NCBI GenBank assembly: GCA_050732995.1 | Contig: JBOHSA010000084.1 | Span: 1-40,276 of the forward strand | Length of the DNA: 40,276 nt | From: JBOHSA01 sp050732995 | GTDB taxonomy: Bacteria > Gemmatimonadota > Gemmatimonadetes > Gemmatimonadales > GWC2-71-9 | Direction: 5' to 3' | In this document: piece after piece, positions 32,690 through 40,093 of the stretch | Layout: every line of letters begins with the position of its first letter | Position numbering within the stretch: the stretch's first letter is position 1 | The notes under the pieces: generated by a model | Told to the model about the DNA's origin: nothing | The model's database searches: none | Seen by the model: the letters and a program-made list of their open reading frames with translations, nothing else | Made by a program: the position numbers and the translations under genes

Positions 32690-32727
32690 CCCGTCCAGGC
32701 GGAAAGCCCGGGACGGGAGTGGGCTTT
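32690..32727 (-). promoter_or_regulatory. Candidate expression platform of the SAM-II riboswitch
   Basis: On the minus strand two 7-bp stems compete. Stem A pairs AAAGCCC (complement of 32721-32727) with GGGCTTT (complement of 32703-32709). Stem B pairs CCCGTCC (complement of 32711-32717) with GGACGGG (complement of 32690-32696). The arms interleave, so both cannot form at once. Stem A also uses the conserved AAAAAG end of the aptamer, so SAM binding should block A and allow B. Neither has a clear T-run on this strand; control could be of translation or by Rho. Confidence 0.5.
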
Positions 32728-32772
32728 TTAGCGGTTGTTTAACGTGGCCGCAATACGCCGCAAATCACCACG
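32721..32772 (-). ncRNA. SAM-II (SAM-alpha) riboswitch aptamer
   Basis: Read on the minus strand, P1 is formed by CGTGGT (complement of 32767-32772) and GCCACG (complement of 32743-32748). The loop begins GATTTG and contains the conserved TATTGC element. The 3' part reads TTAAACAACCGCTAAAAAG, matching the conserved UUAAA and GCUAAA parts of SAM-II. A pseudoknot helix can form between loop GCGG (complement of 32758-32761) and CCGC (complement of 32731-32734). It sits directly upstream of a methionine-synthesis gene, the usual SAM-II target. SAM-II is best known from Alphaproteobacteria and Bacteroidetes. Confidence 0.93.
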
Positions 32773-32821
32773 AAACCGATTGTCCCTGGGAATCTACGTC
32801 ACGGTTCGCCGGACGGTAGGG

Positions 32822-32849
32822 CCACGGGTATCTTCCTCCATGCCCGTGG
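32822..32849. terminator. Hairpin downstream of yggT-like gene
   Basis: A perfect 7-bp inverted repeat, CCACGGG (32822-32828) and CCCGTGG (32843-32849), with a 14-base loop lies 30 bases after the stop of the minus-strand YggT gene and before the riboswitch. There is no T-run, so termination is only suggested by position. Confidence 0.4.
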
Positions 32850-32878
32850 TCGCGTTGCAGGACGATCGAGCCCATGCG

Positions 32879-33457
32879 TCAGATGAGGACCCGCACGACG
32901 AACTCCTTCATCGCCCATAGAACGACCCAGGCGACGAGCGGGCTCAAGTCGAACATCGCCACGGGCGGCATGAACCGTCGGATGGGGTCGACCAACCAGT
33001 CGGTGAGCCAGTAGGCCGGCCGCAGCCACGGGGAGTAGCGGAAGAAGCCGAACCACGACGCGATCACCCGGACCACCAAGGCGACGACCAGCACGTCGTA
33101 GATCATCGTCACGACCCTGTAGGTGATGGCGCGTGCTCCACCCCCGCTATGGATGTCGTGGGCCAGGAGCTGCAAGGTGCCCACGAGCCAGGTGAGCAGG
33201 GAGAGGCCGAGGACGCCCGCGATCATCACGCCCACGACGAGCCACCAGCCCGCGTTGACGGGGTTGCCACCCAGCCGGATCACCCGGGTTTCGACCGGCC
33301 GGATCACCGGGTCCGTCGCTCCGCGCAGCCTCCGGCCCAGCGGGCTGAAGGGCGAGATCCGGCGCGTGCGGACCAGCCAGGACCCGATCGCCACGAGCAG
33401 GGCCCCGGCGAACACCGCGAACACGACAGAGCGGGCGACAGCCAGGAATTGGAGCAT
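32879..33457 (-). CDS. YggT-family integral membrane protein
   Basis: The product has 192 residues, similar to E. coli YggT. An N-terminal hydrophobic helix (SVVFAVFAGALLVAIGSWLV) is followed by a GWWLVVGVMIAGVLGLSLL helix. The second half has the YGGT signature: LVVALVVRVIASWFGF, then PAYWLTDWLVDPIRRFMPP and a last helix. Four membrane segments are expected. The family has been linked to cell-envelope shape and osmotic stress and often lies beside proC or sepF, which are absent here. The role is otherwise unknown. Confidence 0.88.
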   Translation of the reverse strand: MLQFLAVARSVVFAVFAGALLVAIGSWLVRTRRISPFSPLGRRLRGATDPVIRPVETRVIRLGGNPVNAGWWLVVGVMIAGVLGLSLLTWLVGTLQLLAHDIHSGGGARAITYRVVTMIYDVLVVALVVRVIASWFGFFRYSPWLRPAYWLTDWLVDPIRRFMPPVAMFDLSPLVAWVVLWAMKEFVVRVLI

Positions 33458-33464
33458 GCTGTAA

Positions 33465-33480
33465 ACTAATAGCCATTAGT
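33465..33480. promoter_or_regulatory. AT-rich palindrome between divergent yggT-like and phosphodiesterase genes
   Basis: ACTAAT (33465-33470) and ATTAGT (33475-33480) form a perfect inverted repeat around AGCC in an otherwise very GC-rich region. It lies 8 bases upstream of the YggT start and 27 upstream of the phosphodiesterase start, followed by CAGCAGCCAGCAGCAG. It could be an operator or part of the two promoters; no regulator is identified. Confidence 0.35.
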
Positions 33481-33506
33481 CAGCAGCCAGCAGCAGAGGA
33501 GATCGT

Positions 33507-34835
33507 GTGAAACACTTCCGGGCGGTCGCGGTGGTGGTTACGAGTGTGGCGCTCCTCTTGGCGGGGGCCCGCTCCGCCGCGGAGCCGCGGGTCGTTGTGA
33601 TCTCGGTTGACGGGTTGTGGGCCCGGGACCTCCAGCGCGCCGAGTCGGCGGGCGTGCGCCTGCCGGTGCTCGATTCCCTGCGGCGCGCCGGCGTCCTCGC
33701 CGTGGGGGTGATCGGCTCGCTCCCGAGTGTGACCTATCCCTCGCACACCACGATCATCACCGGGCTGCCGCCCGCCCGGCACGGCATCTACAGCAATCGC
33801 CGGGTGCACGACCCGACCGATCTCGACCATGCGGCCGACTGGTGGTGGGAGGCGGCGTGGATCAAGGTGCCGACGCTGTTCGACGTGGCGCACGCCGCGG
33901 GGAAGCGGGCGGCGGCCGTGGGGTGGCCGGTGACGGCGGAAGACGCGTCCGTCGCCTACAACCTGCCGGAAGTGTGGAACGTGCGGGTGTTCGGCGATTC
34001 CGACCTTACGGTCATGCGGCGCCGCGGCACGCCGGGGCTGCTCGACTCGCTCGGCGCGCCGGCCGCGGGGCCGGCCACGGACTCGCTGCGCGCCGAGTGG
34101 ACCGCGGCCATCCTCCGCCGGTGGGATCCTGACCTCACCATGCTGCATCTCATCGACCTCGACGGGGTGAAGCACAACCGCGGCCCGTGGGACGACTCCG
34201 TCGCCGCGACGCTCGCGACGGTGGACCGCCGGATCGGGCGGGTCCTCGCCGCGGTGCGAGCCGGCCGGCCCACGACGGTCGTCATCACCTCCGACCACGG
34301 GTTTTTCGGTTACCATCACCAGCTGCGCCCCGGCGTGCTGCTCCGGCGGGCGGGGCTCGTCGTCCTGGACACGGCGGGGCGGGTGACCGAGTGGTCGGCG
34401 GCCGTGCTGACGAGCGGCGGGAGCGCGGCGTTCATTCCGCGGGATCCGGGCGACCCGACGATCCGTGAGCGCATCCGCCGCGCCATCCCGGATTCCCTGG
34501 TCGGCCCCGCCCCGGGGCGCCCGATCCGGGCGGTGTGGCCGGCGGACTCCGTCGCCGCCCTGGGCGGCGATCCGCGGGCGGCGTGGGTGATCGATCTGAA
34601 CGAGGGCTACTACTCGATTGCGGGATACCGCGGGGACTTCCTGGACGGGCGGCGCGGCGGCGGGCACGGGTACGACCCGCGCCGGCCGGCGCTATACGCG
34701 TTCTTGCTCGCGACCGGACCGGGGATCCGCGCGGGCTCCACGCTGCCGCTGATCCGGCAGACGGACATCGCCCCATCCCTGGCGAGGATCCTCGGCCTCA
34801 CCCTGCGGGGAGTGGAGGGAAGATCCGTCTTCTAA
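33507..34835 (+). CDS. Secreted nucleotide pyrophosphatase/phosphodiesterase (NPP-like)
   Basis: The product has 442 residues from a GTG with GGAG 7 bases upstream. A signal peptide ends near residue 24. It is an alkaline-phosphatase superfamily enzyme: VVVISVDGLWARDL (metal Asp35), SLPSVTYPSHTTIITGLPPA with the nucleophilic Thr76, ARHGIYSN, LHLIDLDGVKH (Asp, His), VITSDHGFF (Asp-His pair) and GGGHGYDP (last His). NPPs split phosphodiester or pyrophosphate bonds of nucleotides or lipids outside the cytoplasm. The substrate is unknown; phosphate scavenging is a fair guess. It converges with the kelch gene, leaving 10 bases between stops. Confidence 0.88.
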   Translation: MKHFRAVAVVVTSVALLLAGARSAAEPRVVVISVDGLWARDLQRAESAGVRLPVLDSLRRAGVLAVGVIGSLPSVTYPSHTTIITGLPPARHGIYSNRRVHDPTDLDHAADWWWEAAWIKVPTLFDVAHAAGKRAAAVGWPVTAEDASVAYNLPEVWNVRVFGDSDLTVMRRRGTPGLLDSLGAPAAGPATDSLRAEWTAAILRRWDPDLTMLHLIDLDGVKHNRGPWDDSVAATLATVDRRIGRVLAAVRAGRPTTVVITSDHGFFGYHHQLRPGVLLRRAGLVVLDTAGRVTEWSAAVLTSGGSAAFIPRDPGDPTIRERIRRAIPDSLVGPAPGRPIRAVWPADSVAALGGDPRAAWVIDLNEGYYSIAGYRGDFLDGRRGGGHGYDPRRPALYAFLLATGPGIRAGSTLPLIRQTDIAPSLARILGLTLRGVEGRSVF

Positions 34836-34845
34836 ATGAAAGCAG

Positions 34846-35766
34846 TCAAGGCGTGAAGACTTCGACCACGCTCGTCTGCGCCAAGCCTGCTCTCGGACCT
34901 CCGCCGATCACGTAAATCTTCCCGTTCACCGTGGCGGCGGCGAGGCCGTGGCGGGCGGTCGGCAGCGCGGGCCCCATGGTCCAGCGGTTTTCCGCCGGAT
35001 CGTACGCTTCGTGGTTGGCGAAGACGGACGCGCTGGTCTCTCCCCCGAACGTGTGGATCCGGCCGTCGAGCACCGCCGAGGCGAGCCCGCCCCGGCGCGA
35101 CGGCATCGACGCCCGAGCCGACCAGGTGTTCGCGGCGGGATCGTAGGCTTCGACGATGTCGAAGTTCCGATCGGGGCTGTGGGGGCGGCCGCCGATGGCG
35201 TACATGATGCCGCTCACCGCCTGGGCGGTGAGGTGGTCGCGCAGGGTGGGGATCGGCGCGGCGTGGCGCCAGGTGTTCGTGGCGGGGTCGTAGATCGCGG
35301 TCGAGTCGACGTGGGCCCGCGTCGGGCCCATCCCGCCCACCACGATGAGCTCGCCGTTCACGACGCCCACGGCGGAGGCGCCGCGGCCGACCGGAAGGCT
35401 GGCCCGCGGCTGCCACGCGTTCAGGTCCGCGCGATACACCCAGAGATTGCTCTCGCCGTTGAACGTCATCCCCGAGAGCCCGCCCACGGCGTACAGCGTG
35501 TCGCCCACGGTGGCGAGCGGCATGTGGTGTCGGGCCGCCGGGATATCCGCGATGCGCTCCCAGGCGTTGCCCGCCGGGTCGTAGCGGTAGGCGACGCGGG
35601 TGGGCGCGTCGGTCGAATCGAATCCGCCCGCGAGGTAGATCTTCCCGTGCAGCACCGCGGCGTGCATCTCCTGGATCCGCTCGGGGATCGGCGCGGCGGT
35701 AGACCAGCGCGGATCGGCCTCGGCGAGACCCGAGCAGGCGACGAGCAGGAGGGCGAGCAGTCTCAC
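34846..35766 (-). CDS. Kelch-repeat propeller lipoprotein
   Basis: The product has 306 residues. The start is the GTG at 35766, sharing GTGA with the stop of the PEBP gene; the longer open frame upstream is not coding. VRLLALLLVACSG is a lipoprotein signal with an LVAC lipobox. Six kelch repeats follow, each with a double Gly (IYLAGGFD, LYAVGGLS, LIVVGGMG, MYAIGGRP, IHTFGGET, IYVIGGGP) and a YDPATNTW-like blade end, giving a six-bladed propeller. Kelch propellers are binding scaffolds, or sialate mutarotases in some bacteria; no specific role can be given. Last gene of the kgd operon. Confidence 0.88.
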   Translation of the reverse strand: MRLLALLLVACSGLAEADPRWSTAAPIPERIQEMHAAVLHGKIYLAGGFDSTDAPTRVAYRYDPAGNAWERIADIPAARHHMPLATVGDTLYAVGGLSGMTFNGESNLWVYRADLNAWQPRASLPVGRGASAVGVVNGELIVVGGMGPTRAHVDSTAIYDPATNTWRHAAPIPTLRDHLTAQAVSGIMYAIGGRPHSPDRNFDIVEAYDPAANTWSARASMPSRRGGLASAVLDGRIHTFGGETSASVFANHEAYDPAENRWTMGPALPTARHGLAAATVNGKIYVIGGGPRAGLAQTSVVEVFTP

Positions 35767-36233
35767 GGGCGCGGCCGCCCGTAGGTTCCCATCAGCTGCG
35801 GGCTCGCCAGCACGTGGCCCTGCATCGCTTGCTCGACGTCCGCCTTCGTGGCGCCGGCCTCGAGGTCCAGGCCCGCGTCGAGCGCGTAGAGCTTGAAGAA
35901 GTAGCGGTGTGGCTTGCCGGGGGGTGGGCACGGGCCGTCGTAGCCGGTCTTGGGCCAAGTGTTCTTGCCCTGCCGCGCGCCCCCGAGGCTCTTGAGCGCG
36001 TCGGTTTTCGGGACTCCCTCCGGCAGCGAGGTCGTGGCGCCGGGGAGGTTCCACAACACCCAGTGCACCCAGGTGCCCATGGGCGCGTCGGGGTCGTCCA
36101 TGATCAGGGCGAAGGTCCTGGTGTTCGGCGGCGCGCCGGTCCAGGCGAGCGCCGGCGAGACGTCGGGGCCGTCGCACGTGAACTTCTCGGGGATCGGGGC
36201 GCCGTCGCCGAACGCGGTACTCGTCAGGTTCAT
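35763..36233 (-). CDS. YbhB/YbcL-type PEBP-family protein
   Basis: The product has 156 residues. It begins LTSTAFGDGAPIPEKFTCDG and has ALIMDDPDAPMGTWVHWVLW, the DPDAP and HW motifs of the phosphatidylethanolamine-binding fold, then GYDGPCPPPGKPHRYFFKLYALD, the GPCPPxGxHRY motif. No signal peptide is seen, so it is probably cytoplasmic. The ligand of bacterial members is unknown. Its ATG shares ATGA with the stop of kgd and its stop shares GTGA with the kelch start, so all three genes are translationally coupled. Confidence 0.92.
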   Translation of the reverse strand: MNLTSTAFGDGAPIPEKFTCDGPDVSPALAWTGAPPNTRTFALIMDDPDAPMGTWVHWVLWNLPGATTSLPEGVPKTDALKSLGGARQGKNTWPKTGYDGPCPPPGKPHRYFFKLYALDAGLDLEAGATKADVEQAMQGHVLASPQLMGTYGRPRP

Positions 36234-39200
36234 CCCGCGAATGCCTCTCGTACGATTCGAGCTTGCTCGGCTTGGTGCGCCGCGGGGTAGCCCTCGGCCG
36301 GGCTCGAGCGCTCGGGGCGGGAAACGTCCTGGATGGCGACGGCTGTGGGCGCGAGATCCCGCAGCTTCGGCAGCACGAACTTGCGTGCCCCCATGTTGCG
36401 CGGCTCCTCCTGTACCCAGACGATCTCCCGCAGGTTCGCGTAGTGGCCGACGTATTCCGCGATCTCGGCCGATGGGAACGGGTACAGCAGTTCCGCCCGT
36501 CCGATGGCGATGTTGGGCGTCTCGGCGCGCCGCGGCGAAGCCAGCAAGTCGTAGTACACTTTCCCACTGCAGAGCAGGAGCCGGGTGACCCGGTCGAGCA
36601 CCGAGCGTTCGTGGTCCCACATCACGTGACGGAAGCGGCCGGCGGTCAAGTCGTCCAGGCTGGACATGGCGGCCGGGAGCCGCAGCAGGCTCTTGGGCGT
36701 CATGAGCACGAGCGGCCGCATTTCGGCGTGGCGCGCCTGGCGCCGCAGCAAATGGAAGTATTGCGCCGGCGTCGTGCAGTTCGCGACCCGGATGTTGCCC
36801 TCGGCGCCGAGCGCGAGGAAGCGCTCCAGCCGCGCGCTCGAGTGCTCGGGGCCCTGGCCCTCGTAGCCGTGCGGCAGGAGCAGGGTCAGGCGCGACGTCT
36901 GGCCCCACTTGGCGAGCCCGGCGATGATGAACTGGTCGACGATGATCTCGGCGCCGTTCACGAAGTCGCCGAACTGCGCTTCCCACAGCACCAGCGCCTC
37001 GGGCACCGCCACGGCGTAGCCGTATTCGAAGCCCAGGCAGGCGAACTCGGACAGCGGGCTGTTGTGCAGCTCGAACGGCGCGCGGGCGCCGCCCAGGTGC
37101 TGGATCGGGGCATGACGGCGGCCGTCGGTGGCGTCGTGCAGCACGAGGTGGCGCTGGCTGAATGTGCCGCGCTCGGTATCCTGGCCCGTGAGGCGGATCG
37201 GCGTTCCCTCGGTGAGGAGCGACGCGAGCGCGAGCGCCTCGGCGTGCGCCCATTCGATCCCGCCCGCGCTGCCCAGCGCCTCGCGCCGCCGCTCGAGCTG
37301 CTTCAGGAGCTTGGGGTGCACGGCGAACCCAGCGGGCCAGGCGAGCAGCTCCTCGTTCAGCCCCGCGAGCACCTCGGCCGGCACCGCCGTGTCGGGCTCG
37401 GGCACGGTCTGGCGGGAGATGCGCTGCGGCTCCTCGCCCTGCACGCCGGCGCCCTTCGCGAGGCTCGCCTTCAGCGCCTGCTGGATCGTGGCCAGCCGCT
37501 CGTAGGCGGTCTGCGCGTCCGCTTCGGCGCGCGCCGCGGGCACGACGCCTTCGCCCGCGAGCTGCGTCGCGTACTTCTGCCGCACCGTCGGGGTCCGCTT
37601 GATGCGCTCGTACATCAGCGGCTGGGTGTAGGCCGGCTCGTCGCCCTCGTTGTGGCCGTACCGCCGGTAGCCCACCACGTCGATCACGACGTCGCCGTGG
37701 AACTGCTCCCGGTACCGCATCGCGAGGCGCACGGCGGCGAGGCACGCTTCGGGGTCGTCGGCGTTGACGTGGATGATCGGCGCGTCGAACCCCTTGGCGA
37801 GGTCGCTCGCGTAGTCCGTCGAGCGCGCCTCCTTGGGGTCGGTCGTGAATCCCACCTGGTTGTTGGCAATCAGGTGGATCGTCCCGCCCGTGGTGTAGCC
37901 GCGCAGCCGGGCGAGGTTAAAGGTTTCGGCCACCACGCCTTGCGCCGCGAACGCGGCGTCGCCGTGGAGCAACACGGGGAGCGCCACCGACCCGTCGTGC
38001 AGCGCTTCGCGCCCGTTCCGGCTCGTCTGTTCCGCGCGCGCCCGCCCCTCGACCACCGGGTTCACCGCTTCGAGATGGCTCGGATTGGGGGAGAGCGTGA
38101 CCGTCACCGGATTGCCCGCCGGCGTCCGATACACGCCCTCGGCCCCGTGATGGTACTTCACGTCGCCGGTGCCGCCCTCGGGCGTGAGCGTCTCCTCCAC
38201 GTGCCGGCCGCCCTCGAACTCGGCGAAGATCGTCTCGTAGGGCAGGTTCACGACGTGCGCCAGGACGTTGAGGCGACCGCGGTGCGCCATGCCGATCACG
38301 ACGTCGCGCGCGCCCGCCGCGCCCGCCAGCTCGATCGTGAGATCGAGCATCGGCACGGTGGCGTCCAGCCCTTCGATCGAGAAGCGCTTCTGGCCGAGGT
38401 AGGCCTTGTGGAGGAACCGCTCGAGCGTCTCCACCGCGGTCAGGCGGGCGAGGAGCTGGCGTTGCTCTTCCGGTGACAGCGGCTGGCGGTGCTCGCCCGA
38501 CTCGATCACCCGACGCAGCCAGACCCGTTCCTGGTGACTGCCGATGTGCTCGACCTCGTAGGCGATGGTGCCGCAATACGTGCGGCGGAGCTCCGGGAGC
38601 GCGTCGGCGAGGGTGCGGCCCGGGACGTAGATGCGCAGCAGCTCGGCCGGGATCCGGGTCATGATCTCGGGGGTGAGGCCGAGGGGCGCGGGGTCGAGCG
38701 CCGGATCGCCCGGCGGCTCCGAGCCGAGGGGGTCGAGCGTAGCCGCGAGGTGGCCGAAATTGCGGTGGGCCCGGACCAGGGCCATGGCGGCGGCGATGTG
38801 CTTCGAATCCTCCACGCCCACCGCCACCTCCGGAAGCACGGAGCCGGGAGCACTCCGTTCCGCGGAAGGTACCGCTCCCTGCTCTGTGCTCCCTCCAGGC
38901 AGCCCGAGGCACTCGAAGGCCGACTCGTAGAACCGATTCTCACCTTGGAGCAGCGCGTCGAGTTTGCGGAGGAACATCCCCGACTCCGCGCCCTGGATGA
39001 CGCGGTGGTCGTAGGTGCTCGTGATGGTCATCACCTTGGCCCCCGCGACGTCGCGGATCGCGCCGGTCGCGATGATCGAGCCCTGGCCCTTCATCAGGCG
39101 CGGGACCGAGGCGACGGTGCCGATGGTGCCGGGGTTGGTAAGCGTGATGGTCGCGCCCGCGAAGTCGTCCGGGAGCAGCTTGTTGCCGCGCGCCTTCTCG

Positions 39201-39850
39201 ACCAGCGTTTCGTAGGTCGCGTGGAACCGCGCGAAGTCCATCTCGTCCGCCCGCTTGATCACGGGGACCACGAGCCCGCGGCTCCCGTCCTTCTTCTCCA
39301 CGTCCACGGCGAGCCCTAGGTTCACGCCGCCCGGATCGAAGCGGTGCGGTTTCCCGCCCACCTCCTGAAAGGCGTGCGTCATGACTTTGTGCTCGCTCGC
39401 CGCGCGGGCGATGGCGAACCCGATCAGGTGTGTGAAGGAGACCTTCTTGCCGCTGGCCGCGAGCCGGGCATTGAGCGCCTTGCGCCGGGCGTCGAGCGTG
39501 GCGACCGGGATGTCGCGGAACGACGTGGCGGTTGGGACCGACAGCGAGTCGGTCATGTTCGCGACCAGCCGGGCGGCGGGGCCGGTGATGGGGGTGAGGC
39601 TCGTCGGGAGCGGGGAGCGGGGAGCGGGACTCTCCGGCGCACCGACAGGTACCGCTCCCTGCTCCCCTCTCCCCGGTGCTGCGGCCACGACCTCGGCTCG
39701 GCTGGTTGGAATCACCGGAAGCTCGTTCAGGCGCCCATTGTCGAACAGCTGTCGCCACTCTTCGCCGACCGAGGCGGGGTCGCGCAGGTATTGTTCGTAC
39801 ATCACCTGCACGAACGCGGCGTTGTGGGTGCCGAACACGAACTGGCTCAC
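36230..39850 (-). CDS. kgd: Kgd-type multifunctional 2-oxoglutarate decarboxylase/dehydrogenase (fused E2-E1)
   Basis: The product has 1206 residues from a GTG with GAGG upstream, close to mycobacterial Kgd (about 1230). Residues 1-40 are the E1 N-terminal helix (FGTHNAAFVQVMYEQYL). After a linker, residues about 92-310 are a succinyltransferase (E2) domain with NPGTIGTVASVPRLMKGQGS and the catalytic STYDHRVIQGAESG (His282). From about 345 the ThDP-dependent E1 begins: RAHRNFGHLAATLDPL, IGMAHRGRLNVL, LHGDAAFAAQGVVAET, IANNQVGFTT, then the pyrimidine domain. There is no lipoyl domain, so a separate lipoyl carrier is needed for TCA-cycle flux to succinyl-CoA. Two linkers (residues about 58-83 and 319-340) hold related palindromic inserts that encode EQGAVP. 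Confidence 0.93.
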   Translation of the reverse strand: MSQFVFGTHNAAFVQVMYEQYLRDPASVGEEWRQLFDNGRLNELPVIPTSRAEVVAAAPGRGEQGAVPVGAPESPAPRSPLPTSLTPITGPAARLVANMTDSLSVPTATSFRDIPVATLDARRKALNARLAASGKKVSFTHLIGFAIARAASEHKVMTHAFQEVGGKPHRFDPGGVNLGLAVDVEKKDGSRGLVVPVIKRADEMDFARFHATYETLVEKARGNKLLPDDFAGATITLTNPGTIGTVASVPRLMKGQGSIIATGAIRDVAGAKVMTITSTYDHRVIQGAESGMFLRKLDALLQGENRFYESAFECLGLPGGSTEQGAVPSAERSAPGSVLPEVAVGVEDSKHIAAAMALVRAHRNFGHLAATLDPLGSEPPGDPALDPAPLGLTPEIMTRIPAELLRIYVPGRTLADALPELRRTYCGTIAYEVEHIGSHQERVWLRRVIESGEHRQPLSPEEQRQLLARLTAVETLERFLHKAYLGQKRFSIEGLDATVPMLDLTIELAGAAGARDVVIGMAHRGRLNVLAHVVNLPYETIFAEFEGGRHVEETLTPEGGTGDVKYHHGAEGVYRTPAGNPVTVTLSPNPSHLEAVNPVVEGRARAEQTSRNGREALHDGSVALPVLLHGDAAFAAQGVVAETFNLARLRGYTTGGTIHLIANNQVGFTTDPKEARSTDYASDLAKGFDAPIIHVNADDPEACLAAVRLAMRYREQFHGDVVIDVVGYRRYGHNEGDEPAYTQPLMYERIKRTPTVRQKYATQLAGEGVVPAARAEADAQTAYERLATIQQALKASLAKGAGVQGEEPQRISRQTVPEPDTAVPAEVLAGLNEELLAWPAGFAVHPKLLKQLERRREALGSAGGIEWAHAEALALASLLTEGTPIRLTGQDTERGTFSQRHLVLHDATDGRRHAPIQHLGGARAPFELHNSPLSEFACLGFEYGYAVAVPEALVLWEAQFGDFVNGAEIIVDQFIIAGLAKWGQTSRLTLLLPHGYEGQGPEHSSARLERFLALGAEGNIRVANCTTPAQYFHLLRRQARHAEMRPLVLMTPKSLLRLPAAMSSLDDLTAGRFRHVMWDHERSVLDRVTRLLLCSGKVYYDLLASPRRAETPNIAIGRAELLYPFPSAEIAEYVGHYANLREIVWVQEEPRNMGARKFVLPKLRDLAPTAVAIQDVSRPERSSPAEGYPAAHQAEQARIVREAFAG
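38842..38895. repeat. Palindromic repeat inserted in frame in kgd, copy 2
   Basis: GGGAGCAC (38846-38853) and GTGCTCCC (38886-38893) form a perfect 8-bp stem, and a 17-base core (38868-38884, starting GGTACCGCTCCC) is identical to the one at 39648-39664. The element encodes EQGAVPSAERSAPGSVLP in the linker between the E2 and E1 domains, where other Kgd proteins have a short connection. Confidence 0.75.
39606..39674. repeat. Palindromic repeat inserted in frame in kgd, copy 1
   Basis: The left arm is a tandem of GGGAGC units (39606-39629) and the right arm is their inverse (39654-39674). The core 39648-39664 is identical to that of copy 2 and lies exactly 780 bases (260 codons) away, so both give EQGAVP. 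It encodes the low-complexity linker between the N-terminal helix and the E2 domain. Confidence 0.75.
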
Positions 39851-39951
39851 GCCCTCAATTTAATCACCGGAGAGAGGCGCAGCAGTGCCGAGTTTGGAGC
39901 CGATGCGCGTGGATTTGCCTACGACTTTGCGGCCGTCTACATTGAGATCAC

Positions 39952-40089
39952 GTGGACGCCACGTACCGGTTTGAGCTCCGCGAGCTGAACGAGCTCAACT
40001 TCGCGCGGTTCGACGCGAAGGTAGGAGAGCGCTTCGCCGAGCACGATGCGGGGACGACGCTCACCGTCATCGGACTCAAGCTCTTCTGA
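39952..40089 (+). CDS. Possible small protein or 3' remnant (45 residues)
   Basis: A GTG at 39952 follows an in-frame TGA by two codons and opens a 45-residue frame: DATYRFELRELNELNFARFD then KVGERFAEHDAGTTLTVIGL and KLF. About 89% of third codon positions are G or C, like the real genes here, whereas the antisense frame is near 63%. It ends 4 bases before the hydrolase start, as in an operon. No strong ribosome binding site is seen and I do not recognise the family. It may be a genuine small protein or the tail of a decayed gene. Confidence 0.45.
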   Translation: MDATYRFELRELNELNFARFDAKVGERFAEHDAGTTLTVIGLKLF

Positions 40090-40093
40090 ATCC

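Noticed and set aside
32703..32729. Plus-strand intrinsic terminator (AAAGCCC stem with T5 tail)
   Set aside because: It looks perfect on the plus strand, but no plus-strand gene leads into it; the same sequence is better explained as the end of the minus-strand SAM-II aptamer and its platform.
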